This document shows positions 33,495-43,500 of a stretch of 64,000 nt of DNA, in pieces. The stretch is from Endozoicomonas euniceicola (GTDB taxonomy: Bacteria; Pseudomonadota; Gammaproteobacteria; Pseudomonadales; Endozoicomonadaceae), in the NCBI RefSeq assembly GCF_025562755.1, contig NZ_CP103300.1:6140501-6204500 (forward strand), written 5' to 3'. The notes under the pieces are model-generated. The model did no database searches and was not told where the DNA came from. It was given only the letters and a program-made list of their open reading frames with translations. Position 1 is the first letter of the stretch, and each line of letters begins with the position of its first letter. The translations under genes and the position numbers were made by a program.

Positions 33495-36335
33495 TTAGGG
33501 AGGGCATATGCACGTATTGTAAGAGGGGCTGCTGATCGCGTTTCTGAGGCGTATATCAATCAATGTACCCGGCAATAGCTTTAGCTGTGCCCGGGGAGGG
33601 GAGGACTTGAAGGTCAGAGCGCCTAAACCGGAACATCTGGCGATGGCATCTTGATTATCAGAATTATCGGAGTGGCTATCACGCACTGTAGCTGAGGAAA
33701 CAGGTGTTTCCATATTGTCAGTCTCGGGAGCAAAAACAACTGCAGGTGTAATAAGTACCCTGACCCGATTTTGGATCTCGTAGATAGCTTCAGACGGATA
33801 TTCTTCTACTGCATTACAAAACATTCCAAGCAACCATATTTCAGCTAAATGATTAAAGTGTGTTTTTGGATCTCCATTACTATCCTCTCCATGGATAATG
33901 ACCTCCTCATCGCCTTTAGCTATGGTTGCGACTCTGGTTAATGGCTTTGCTCTGTTTCTCACCATTTCCCGATTGCCAGCATTTCTTCCATCTTTTTCAA
34001 AATCTCTGGTGGTTACAAAAAGCAAGAGCTGTCTGGGCACAAGTCCTGCAGGACAATCAAACTCCCCTTCAAACCATGTCCTTAACCTTAACTTCATTGA
34101 AAAGGCAGCATGCTCATCAAGAATGCCTAACCTTAACTGATGATGACCTGCTTCCTTACTATTAAATACCAGACTCATAGATTCTTTAATTGAGTGCTCA
34201 ATAATCGCATCCTGATGATAACTCTGAAATTCGTTACAGCCCGGGGCGGGTGCAATTATTGGATGATAATTATCCTGATAGTCCTTACATGAGCAGGAGG
34301 CACGTGTTGATTGATTACCATCTTCCTTCTTGATTTGGACACCGATATCATTCTTATTCTTTGGATTGCCTTCAAGGTCGCAGCTTGTAAATGAGAGCTT
34401 CAGTTCTGTATTGATCCATGATTGTGTCTGACATGAAAAGGTCAGCCCGCAATAATTTGTTCCTACCGGGCTTTCTGGTGTAAGCCCAGAGAAACAGGCA
34501 GCCACAAAGCTCTGCTGTTCACGCTTCCATTCCTGATCAAGATCCAGGGTGCCGACGAGAGGTTGAGGATCCTTTTTGGCACACTCAGGTTCATAGGGCT
34601 GGATTGCTGAAGGCCTGGTGTCAACACTCTGTAACTTCTCATTTTCTTCTGCCGTGGTTAAGCCACTCCCATCGGCTTCTGATACCTTCTGACTGCAAAC
34701 TCCGTGGTTGCAGAGTGGGCAATTCTTGCTTCCTGTATGTACCTTTTTTCGAGGTGGCTCATCCCCTTCGTCGCCTTCCTGATCACGCCTCTCATAGCTC
34801 TGGAATGCTATATTTGTGTGGGTGTTACGACTCACTCTGATTTCTTGCCCGTCTCCGGCTGCCGGGGCTGCGTTAGACTCCTGTTCTCTTTTATGTTTGC
34901 CTTGATGGGGTACCTGCCTGCCGTCATACCGGCTTGAAAGATCAGCTGAAAACATCTCCCGGAATTGATGCACCAGTGCTTTAAGACCGGAAATCAGAGA
35001 CTCAGTTTGTTGAGTTGGCATGTTAATGTCGTCTGTTTCTGACTGCAACTGTTGCACCAGCCGTCTTTTCAATGCCTGGTAAACCAGCCCCGTGGCCGTA
35101 TTTTGCCACCGGTCATAGAACAGGACTTCTTCGTGCGTTAACTCGCTGGAAACAATAAGAACGCTCTGGTAATCAGTGCCTAAGGAGTATTGAGACAGTG
35201 CCTGTATCAGGGCCTTGTCATCACGCTGCTGCAGTTCCTGGTTATCAGTAACCAGCGATGCCATCAGGAATGACAAAATCCCCGGAGAACCCTGATCGTT
35301 TTCCGTTATTCCGGCTGATGATGTCTCCAAATCATTCAGGTGCTCAAGGTCAGCTTCAATCAGCATGACTCTGTTATCAAGAATCCGGGCCAGGTCGCCA
35401 TGGCCCAGAGCTATGGCCTGCTGTATTTTTTTCCTGAGGACTTTTAACAGTCGTCGTTTATTTTCCTGATTCTTCGTGATCAGCTCTTCCGCTGAATCCT
35501 GCGCCGGATACTCACTGTCGTCATAGACCATAACCAGCGGCTCAGCATCGGGTTCGGCATCGAAGGAATAATGAGTGCTGTCATTATCGTCACCATCACC
35601 GCCACTTCCGGAAGCCACCAGACCACCAGTGACAATACCTGCAATGTCATTCAGCGCCTCAGTATCCAGTAGTGCGAGATAGCTTTGCGTCTGGATGTTG
35701 ATCAGCTCTTCGTACAGAGAAGCCAGGCTGGTGCCCCGGAGAATGTCGCTCCGGGTAATGACTACCCGCATAGATGCATCGCTGACAGAAATAGCCACAG
35801 CAGGATAAGACGATTTTTTAACAAGTTGCTGCCAGTTAGCAATCGCCCGCTCCAACTCTCCCTCAAGCCTGTTTCTTTTTCTGTCGTTCACCTCTCTGAA
35901 AAAAAAAGCATCAGGAATCAATCTGTTTTTTAACAATGTTTCTAAAACGGATGCCTGAGAAGGTGATCCCGTCAGCCACTGGTTTTTGTGGCTCCATACA
36001 TCTCCGAACCTGCCTGAAAAAACAACACCGGCACTTCCGGCAGCTGATAAAACGGTTGACAGGAAATAGAAAAGTGAACTGGCAGAAGGTGGGGTGAAAA
36101 CCGCTCTGTTATCGTCAACCGTTTTAAAGCACACCTGACGACTGTCTGTTAAAAACGCCTTTCCCGAAAAACCTGAAGTTAAATCGCCAACGGTTTCACA
36201 AACAACACTGTCGGAGGCAGCAAAAAGCAATGAACTGTTAAACAGGGCGGACAAGGAAAAGTGAATAAAAAAAAATGAAAATATGGTACGCACGAATAAC
36301 TTTGACTTATTCAAGTTTGGTCTCCTTCGAATCAA
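33495..36335 (-). CDS. Large exported protein of unknown function
   Basis: 946 aa. A Lys/Arg-rich start and hydrophobic segment (about residues 17-40, ending FAAS) form a signal peptide or anchor. Then: an alpha-helical N-terminal half with charged, Gln-rich helices; a disordered Lys/Glu-rich middle containing EPPRKKVHTGSKNCPLC; and a C-terminal region with many Cys (SCSCKDY, DCPAG, CICPP). No family is recognised. The CPLC...GVC spacing resembles a metal-binding knuckle. It is divergent from the type I secretion operon and could be a partner or an independent surface/effector protein. Codon use looks like that of its neighbours. Confidence 0.65.
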   Translation of the reverse strand: MIRRRPNLNKSKLFVRTIFSFFFIHFSLSALFNSSLLFAASDSVVCETVGDLTSGFSGKAFLTDSRQVCFKTVDDNRAVFTPPSASSLFYFLSTVLSAAGSAGVVFSGRFGDVWSHKNQWLTGSPSQASVLETLLKNRLIPDAFFFREVNDRKRNRLEGELERAIANWQQLVKKSSYPAVAISVSDASMRVVITRSDILRGTSLASLYEELINIQTQSYLALLDTEALNDIAGIVTGGLVASGSGGDGDDNDSTHYSFDAEPDAEPLVMVYDDSEYPAQDSAEELITKNQENKRRLLKVLRKKIQQAIALGHGDLARILDNRVMLIEADLEHLNDLETSSAGITENDQGSPGILSFLMASLVTDNQELQQRDDKALIQALSQYSLGTDYQSVLIVSSELTHEEVLFYDRWQNTATGLVYQALKRRLVQQLQSETDDINMPTQQTESLISGLKALVHQFREMFSADLSSRYDGRQVPHQGKHKREQESNAAPAAGDGQEIRVSRNTHTNIAFQSYERRDQEGDEGDEPPRKKVHTGSKNCPLCNHGVCSQKVSEADGSGLTTAEENEKLQSVDTRPSAIQPYEPECAKKDPQPLVGTLDLDQEWKREQQSFVAACFSGLTPESPVGTNYCGLTFSCQTQSWINTELKLSFTSCDLEGNPKNKNDIGVQIKKEDGNQSTRASCSCKDYQDNYHPIIAPAPGCNEFQSYHQDAIIEHSIKESMSLVFNSKEAGHHQLRLGILDEHAAFSMKLRLRTWFEGEFDCPAGLVPRQLLLFVTTRDFEKDGRNAGNREMVRNRAKPLTRVATIAKGDEEVIIHGEDSNGDPKTHFNHLAEIWLLGMFCNAVEEYPSEAIYEIQNRVRVLITPAVVFAPETDNMETPVSSATVRDSHSDNSDNQDAIARCSGLGALTFKSSPPRAQLKLLPGTLIDIRLRNAISSPSYNTCICPP

Positions 36336-36848
36336 GATTATTCAGATGGCTTTGAAGATGATTCGAAGACAAACCCGGTAGTTTAAAACAACGAACATCT
36401 ACATCATCCAAAAACACCGAACCAAGGTTAGCATCAATCTCAAATGACGCATTCAGGAAGGCCCAACCTCCAAAACCCTGTTCTTGCACTCCTCACAATC
36501 CCGACTATTTTACTTAGCCGAGAAGTACATATCGTTATAAAACTCTTAATAAGGACATTCGGCTAATAATAAGGTCATCACCCGCTGATGACTCGAAAGA
36601 TCAGAAATTTCCCTCTATTTTCTGGATGAATCAGGGGAACACCGAGCCGCTTAGTACGAACGTACTCTGAACTATCCGTTTATTTTCTGGTCATAACTAC
36701 CATTGATGAACTACGGGTTCGTGTCTCTGGCTCATTGCTTGAGCTTGCTGCTGATTCAACCGGCATCCCAAAGACAGGTTCCTTTCCGCCTTAACCAGAT
36801 CTGGCGTTCATCGTTTGACCACATTCAGGTGAGAAGGAACCACTGTTT
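36336..36848. other. Divergent promoter region before the type I secretion operon
   Basis: 513 bp with no credible gene; AT-rich blocks on both sides. I saw no clear operator. Confidence 0.4.
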
Positions 36849-39011
36849 ATGAGTGAAGATATGCAACAGCCAGAAATCAGGGAAAGAAAGAACGGTCAGA
36901 CCACATTCAGCCACTCCAGCCCTTTGCTGGAATGCCTGCTGCAACTCTGTCGCCATTACCACATAACCGCCTCATCCAGTACGCTGATCGCAGGCCTGCC
37001 CCTTGAAAACGGGCAGCTGGATATTCCACTCTTTATCAGGGCCGCTGAACGGATCGGACTATCTGCCCGGCCTCTTAAGAGCCATCTTGCTCAGCTCAAC
37101 GCCCTGGTTCTTCCAGCCGTTTTACTGCTTAAGAACCATCGAGCCTGCCTGATTACCGACAGGGTCGGCGAACAGTACCGGATACTGACTACTGAGTCCG
37201 GAGGCAGCGAACTGGTTGATCGTGCCGTGTTAGAACAGGAGATGACCGGAGAGGTTATCTTCGTCAAAGAAAAACACCAGTACGACGAAAGAACCCCGGA
37301 AACCCTGAACCTGCCAGAACGTCACTGGTTCTGGGGAACGCTACTGCGCTCACGTAAAATCTATCGTGACGTTATCATCGCCTCCGTAGTGGCCAACCTG
37401 TTCGTCATCATCAGTCCACTGTTTGTCATGAACGTCTATGACCGGGTGGTGCCGAATAACGCAACAGACACCTTGTGGGTACTGGCCATCGGTGCAGGCG
37501 TTGCTTATTTCCTTGACTACCTACTGAAAACAACCCGGTCACACTTTATTGATATTGCCGGTAAAAAGTCTGACATCCTCTTGTCAGCACAGCTGTTTGA
37601 ACAGACATTGGGGTTACAGTTTTCAGCCCGCCCGGTTTCCGTTGGCTCTTTCGCACGGCATCTGCAGGAATTTGATTACATTCGCGAGTTCATTACCTCC
37701 TCGACGGTTGCCACCCTGGTCGACCTTCCTTTCACCCTGTTCATTCTTGCTGTTGTCGGTCTGCTCGGCGGACCACTGGTGCTGGTCCCCCTGGCAGGCA
37801 TTGTGATTATTGCCCTGCACAGCTGGTTTATACAGCCCGGACTTCGATCCGCCATTGAAAACACCCAGCGCAGCAGTGCCCAGAAACACGCCGCCCTGGT
37901 TGAAACCCTTAGTGGTATTGAAGGCATCAAAGCCAAAAGTGCGGAAGGAGAGCTTCAGCATCGCTGGGAGAAACTCACAGGCCATATAGCTATGTGGGAT
38001 ATCCGCACCCGCTCCATCACGACTTCTGCCGCAACGCTCTCTTCGCTGGTCATCCAGCTTGTTACCATTGGTATTGTGGTCTGCGGTGTTTATTTGATTG
38101 TTGAACAAAACCTCAGCATGGGCGGCCTGATCGCAGCGGTTATGCTTTCAGGTAGAAGTCTGGCTCCTATTGCACAGCTATCCGCGCTTTCAACCCGCTA
38201 CTACCAGGCAAAATCTGCGCTGACCGCCCTGAACAAAGTCATGGAACTGCCCGTTGAACAGCAGAACCACAACAGTTCCCTGAAAACACCGGATATTTCT
38301 AAAAATATTCTTCTCGACCGAGTCAGCTTCCAGTACCCCAAACAACATGGCATGGCACTGAACGGCGTCAGCCTTGAAATCAAAGCGGGTGAGAAAGTTG
38401 CCATTATTGGTCGTATGGGCTCAGGAAAAAGCACCTTCCAGCGCCTGCTTATGCGCTTTTTTACACCCACTGCCGGACATATCCGTGTTGACGGTATTGA
38501 CCTGCAACAACTCTCACCCCACGAGCTTCGTGATCGTATAGCCTACGTATCTCAGGACACTCAGCTCTACTTTGGCACCGTTCGCGACAACATTGCCCTG
38601 GGAGCTGGCTATGTCGAAGACGAAGCCGTACTCGAAGTCGCCGAACTTTGCGGCGTTACAGAATTTACCAACCTTCACCCCCTTGGCCTGCAAATGCCCG
38701 TTGCCGAACGGGGGAGTAACCTGTCCGGGGGCCAGCGCCAGAGTGTCGCGCTCGCCAGAGCCCTGTTGAGCAACCCCAGTGTTTTACTGTTTGACGAACC
38801 CTGCAGTGCTATGGACAGCCTCACCGAATACCAGTTTCGTGAACGCCTGAGGGAGTTAGCGGAAGACAAGACCCTGATCATTACCACCTATAAGAGCAGC
38901 ATGCTGGATCTGGTGGATCGCATCATCGTTTTTGATCGTGGTCACCTGATTGCTGACGGGCCCAGGGAAAAAGTCATTGAAGCCCTGGAACAGGGAAAGG
39001 TGACACTATGA
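36849..39011 (+). CDS. Type I secretion ABC transporter, LapB-like
   Basis: 720 aa, inner-membrane ATPase of a type I secretion system. Residues 1-135 are a C39-like domain without the catalytic Cys; residues 165-440 form the six-helix membrane domain; residues 485-715 are the ATPase with Walker A GRMGSGKST, signature LSGGQRQS, Walker B VLLFDEP and D-loop SAMD. The switch (H-loop) position reads TTYKSS, so the usual His is Tyr, which is odd for an active exporter. The start has GAGAAGG upstream. Its stop overlaps the adaptor gene start (ATGA). LapB relatives export giant adhesins, matching the gene two positions downstream. Confidence 0.9.
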   Translation: MSEDMQQPEIRERKNGQTTFSHSSPLLECLLQLCRHYHITASSSTLIAGLPLENGQLDIPLFIRAAERIGLSARPLKSHLAQLNALVLPAVLLLKNHRACLITDRVGEQYRILTTESGGSELVDRAVLEQEMTGEVIFVKEKHQYDERTPETLNLPERHWFWGTLLRSRKIYRDVIIASVVANLFVIISPLFVMNVYDRVVPNNATDTLWVLAIGAGVAYFLDYLLKTTRSHFIDIAGKKSDILLSAQLFEQTLGLQFSARPVSVGSFARHLQEFDYIREFITSSTVATLVDLPFTLFILAVVGLLGGPLVLVPLAGIVIIALHSWFIQPGLRSAIENTQRSSAQKHAALVETLSGIEGIKAKSAEGELQHRWEKLTGHIAMWDIRTRSITTSAATLSSLVIQLVTIGIVVCGVYLIVEQNLSMGGLIAAVMLSGRSLAPIAQLSALSTRYYQAKSALTALNKVMELPVEQQNHNSSLKTPDISKNILLDRVSFQYPKQHGMALNGVSLEIKAGEKVAIIGRMGSGKSTFQRLLMRFFTPTAGHIRVDGIDLQQLSPHELRDRIAYVSQDTQLYFGTVRDNIALGAGYVEDEAVLEVAELCGVTEFTNLHPLGLQMPVAERGSNLSGGQRQSVALARALLSNPSVLLFDEPCSAMDSLTEYQFRERLRELAEDKTLIITTYKSSMLDLVDRIIVFDRGHLIADGPREKVIEALEQGKVTL

Positions 39012-40378
39012 AAAACAGACCAACAACCCCGTGGCAGCGCCTTCTGAACAGTATCAGTCAATACCGTCAGCAACAGCTGTCCATGAACTATATGCCAGAT
39101 ACCAGTGCTGCCATCCTGACCCAGTCACCCAAGGGCGGACGCACACTGATTTACCTGTGTGTCATCACCGTGGTGGTTTTTCTGGTTTGGGCAGGATTTG
39201 CCAAATTGGATGAAATTGCCCGGGGTGTCGGCAAGGTGGTGCCTTCTACAAGGGTGCAGGTTATCCAAAATCTGGAAGGCGGCATCATTTCGGATATCTA
39301 CGTCAGTGAAGGCGAGCGGGTTAAAGCAAACCAGTCGCTGATGCAGTTGGACAGTACCCGCTTTCTGTCAATGTTCCGGGAATCTGAAGTCGAATACTCC
39401 AGCCTTAAAGCCACCGCCTACCGTCTGCGCAGCGAAAGCGACGGGGTCGACCTGCACTTTGGCGAGGATGTTAAAGACCAGATTAAAGACATCATCCGGG
39501 AAACCAGCCTGTTTAATAATCGTCGCCAGACGCTGCAAACAGAACTGACCATTGCAGAAGAAAAGGTCAAGCAGAGTCGTCAGGAGTTAAGCGAAATGCG
39601 CTCCAGAGAAAAACATCTGAACAACAGCCTGAAGCTCGCGAACCGTGAGCTGGAATTAACCCGACCTCTGGCCAGGCAGGGAGCCGTTTCAGAAGTGGAA
39701 CTTCTGCGTCTGGAACAGAGGGTGAACGAACTGGCTGGTGATCTTGACGGTGCCAGGCTGGCTATTCCAAGACTGGAATCGGCTTTACAGGCCGCACAGC
39801 AAAGAGAGCCTGAACTGCAACTCAACTTCCGCCAGAAGGCACTGCATGAGCTGAAAGAAAACGGTATCCGCCTGGCACAGTTGGAAGAGCATCTGACGGC
39901 TCAGAAAGACCGGGTTAACCGAACCCTGGTGCGTTCACCCGTCGACGGCACAGTGAAAAAGATCAACTCCAATACTCTGGGCGGGGTTGTACAACCTGGC
40001 ATGGAGTTAATGGAGGTAGTTCCGCTGCAGGATCAGCTCCTGATCGAAGCGCAGATTCGTCCCAAGGATATTGCTTTTCTGCGACTGGGTCAGCCCGCCA
40101 TTATCAAAATCACCGCTTACGATTTTGCGATCTATGGCAGCCTCAGAGGACAGGTCGAACACATCAGCGCCGATACGATTCAGGACGAAAACGGTCAGAG
40201 CTTCTATATTGTTCGGGTCAGAACGGAAAAAAGCCATCTGGGCAGCTCTGAAAAACCACTACCGATCATTCCGGGAATGCAGACCAGCGTCGATATTCTG
40301 ACCGGAAAGAAGTCGGTGTTGGACTACCTGTTGAAGCCTATTATTCGTGCCAGGAAAAATGCCATGAGGGAACCCTGA
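39008..40378 (+). CDS. Type I secretion membrane fusion protein, LapC/HlyD-like
   Basis: 456 aa. One N-terminal TM helix (about residues 47-67), then a lipoyl half (GKVVPSTRVQVIQNLEGG and ISDIYVSEGERVK), a long coiled-coil hairpin (about residues 110-300), the second lipoyl half (VRSPVDGTVKKI) and a beta-barrel. The HlyD-family C-terminal signature region follows. It overlaps the ATPase gene by four bases, so the two are translationally coupled. The outer-membrane TolC/LapE partner is not in the window. Confidence 0.92.
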   Translation: MKNRPTTPWQRLLNSISQYRQQQLSMNYMPDTSAAILTQSPKGGRTLIYLCVITVVVFLVWAGFAKLDEIARGVGKVVPSTRVQVIQNLEGGIISDIYVSEGERVKANQSLMQLDSTRFLSMFRESEVEYSSLKATAYRLRSESDGVDLHFGEDVKDQIKDIIRETSLFNNRRQTLQTELTIAEEKVKQSRQELSEMRSREKHLNNSLKLANRELELTRPLARQGAVSEVELLRLEQRVNELAGDLDGARLAIPRLESALQAAQQREPELQLNFRQKALHELKENGIRLAQLEEHLTAQKDRVNRTLVRSPVDGTVKKINSNTLGGVVQPGMELMEVVPLQDQLLIEAQIRPKDIAFLRLGQPAIIKITAYDFAIYGSLRGQVEHISADTIQDENGQSFYIVRVRTEKSHLGSSEKPLPIIPGMQTSVDILTGKKSVLDYLLKPIIRARKNAMREP

Positions 40379-40548
40379 TCCTGAATGACCCGGGTCGAGT
40401 AAAGGTATGAAGTTTGTACAGGTACACCTACCTGTGTTGCTGAATGAAATTTCAGAAAAAGAGGTTTGATGAAGAATACTGACTCATCAGCCATGTTAAA
40501 AATTTTGACAAGAAGTTGTCAGCAGTTTAATGATTGTCGAGGTTAAAA

Positions 40549-43500
40549 ATGGCCCCAGCTAATAATCCAGAGAGTGCACCGGTTTTTTTCGTAGGCGTCA
40601 AAGGTGACGTAACCATCAAGGACGAGACCGGTAATAAAATCAAGCTTAAGAAAGGCGACAAAATACCTGTCGACGCCAGAATCATTGTCGGCGATGGTGG
40701 CAAAATTGTCTTTAAGCAAGAAAACAAAACTCTGAAGTATGAAAGCCAGGGCGAAGCCAGCCTCAGCAACGCATTGACGGAATCTTCTGATGCGTCTCAG
40801 GACCCCGGCCTGGAAACTCTGGTCGAAGCTGCTGAACAGATCATTACCACCCCCGACAGACCTTCTCAGGACAGACCTTCCCAAGAGATAGCTGCCCAGC
40901 AGCCTCTGGCAAAACCTGTTGTGCGTGCAGATGCATCGACACTCACTCCAACACCTGCCAAAGAAGGAATATTGGAACCTCCTTTCATTGTGCCTACCGA
41001 CAGGAAAGTAAATACCCAGTCTGATGCCTCTGAAATTGTAAAAGAAATGGCAGAACAGATTGCCGCCAGAGGTGACGCTCTTGGAGCCTCAACAACAGAA
41101 TCTGAGGAAGTATTATCTTCTGTCGGCGAAACCTTAACATTAGAGCACAATCATAAGCACATCGCTCATGATGAAACACCTTTACCTCCGGCGGCTCCAG
41201 CCGTCACTTCATTTGCACCCAATACAGGCTCAGGTGATGACAATATCACCTCAGAAAAAGAGCTAACCATCAGTGGTGTAGCCCCGACTGGCACTCAGGT
41301 AACCCTGCTCTGCGATGATGTGGTGATAAAACAGGGGATTCAGGTATCCAGCCAGGGACAATGGTCAACCCAGTGGAATACAGGGAAAGACGGCAGTTTT
41401 ACATTAACCGCCACCGCCTCCAGTGGCACTGCCAGCAGTGCGCCTTCAAGCGCCTTCTCTGTGCAGGTTGATTCTAAACCGCCTGCTTTGGAATTCGATC
41501 ATCCAGCCAGTGATGACAACTATAACTTCGTCACTTATAACAAAGCAGCCATTATCACAGGTACTACCGCACCGGGCCAGACATTTACCCTGACTCAGGG
41601 GAATAACAGCTGGAAAATAACAGCCGACGACAAAGGTACATGGTCACAGGCTGTGGCAAACCTGAACGATGGATTAACAGAGTTCAGCGCATCAATGGTC
41701 AGCGCTGCCGGTGTCGAAGTTACTGAAACAGCAAAACTGCTGGTTCGGTCTACACCTTACGATTTTAAAATTCAGCCAGATACTGGTACCAGCGACACTG
41801 ACAGCATAACCAATTCAGAAGATCTGCTGCTTACCGTCAAATCACAACCGGATGCAACGGTGGTGCTTACCATTCTGGGTAAAGACATTAAATCAACGGT
41901 CAATAAGGACGGTCAGGCAGAGTTCAAAGTTACCCTGGCTGGAGACGATATCTATACCTGTCAGTTAAAAACCCTCTATGCCGACAATGGCGGTGAATCC
42001 GACACGGTAGAAGAATCCATAACTCTCGACACCACCCCGGCAGCTTTCAATCTTGACCAGCTTCAGACTACCTATAAAGTTCCTGACATCAGCTTTAGTG
42101 GTCAATGTAAGGAGAACGGCAGTACTGTCTCAATCAAACTCGTCAATGTTTTCAAACCCGGGGTCAGCGTTTCCACAACAGCAACGGTGGAAAACGGGAC
42201 TTTCAACGCCACGGCGACGGTTCCCGAGCAAGGCCAGTACCGGGCTGAAGTCACCATTGTTGATGCCGCCGGTAATACGAGTTTTCCTCAGGACTACCCC
42301 TTCGAGTATCAGCCTCCCAAACCTGAGCTGATTATTCAAACCCGCCCGGACGACTCATCAAGTAATGCTAATCCGGAATGGACGGGTACATTCCCTCACG
42401 AGGGTAAGCTGGAAATTAGCTTCGCAGGCAAAACAGACACCATCACGGTTAAGAGCGATAACACCTGGAGCTACCAGTTCAGTGATGCATTCGACTTCGC
42501 TCGACATACTGTCACCTTCACTGGCAGCCAGGCCGGGTTGGCAGGCACTGCAATAGAACAGGATTCATTCACAGTTTTAATGCCCACAATGCAGCTGACA
42601 ATAAACGAAGCGCCGACAGAGCGTACAAACCTCACCAAAACTGAATGGAAAGGTTCTGGCGCAGCGCCCAATGCCAAGGTTACCCTGACCCTGACCCCCA
42701 CTAAAGGGGATGTCGTTGAGGAAACCGTTGATGCCGATGACCAGGGATTTTTTGCTATAGCTCTAAGCCTGATTGAAGGTAGCTACAGCACTGCCCTGAC
42801 TGCTACGGTCGGTGGTTATCAGGATTCCAGTCTCATTGGCGACAATGTCACCATTGACCGCACTGGCCCTGTTATGGAAGTCGACCCCGGCTTCAAACCA
42901 ATAGCAGGCAACAACACTATGACCGGTACAGCTACCGACAAATTCGGTAACCCGGAACCCAATGGCAGCGTGGTCGTTCATTTAAATAATGGACAGTCTT
43001 ATGTCGGTTCGATTAAAGCAGGTCATTTCAGCATCGAGCTGAAAAATCTTTCCCTCGACAACACCTATGTCGCCGAGATCATCGGCAGCGATGATCTGAA
43101 TAATATCGGCAAAATTAAGCACGCAACCTTCAAAACACCTCCTCTGCCAACAATGTCTCTGACACTGGATACAGAACCGGCGGATCGTATTGACACCGCC
43201 CAGACCCAGTGGAAAGGTTCCGGCGCAGCGCCTAATGCCACAGTCACACTGACCCTGAAGACAACAGCCCAGGGCAGTGAGATAAAGAACACCGTCACTG
43301 CGGATAACAAGGGTGAGTTCCTCTTTAAAGTCACTGGCCTGACTGAAACCAGCTACACCCCGGAGCTGAGCGCTACCGCCAGCGGCTACCAGGATGCCAG
43401 CCTGACCGGCAAGCTCCTCACCGTTGACACCACCGGTCCCGTGCTGACACTCGACCCGAACGTCATGACGTCTCTCAAGGCGACCAGTAAAAGTCTTCTC

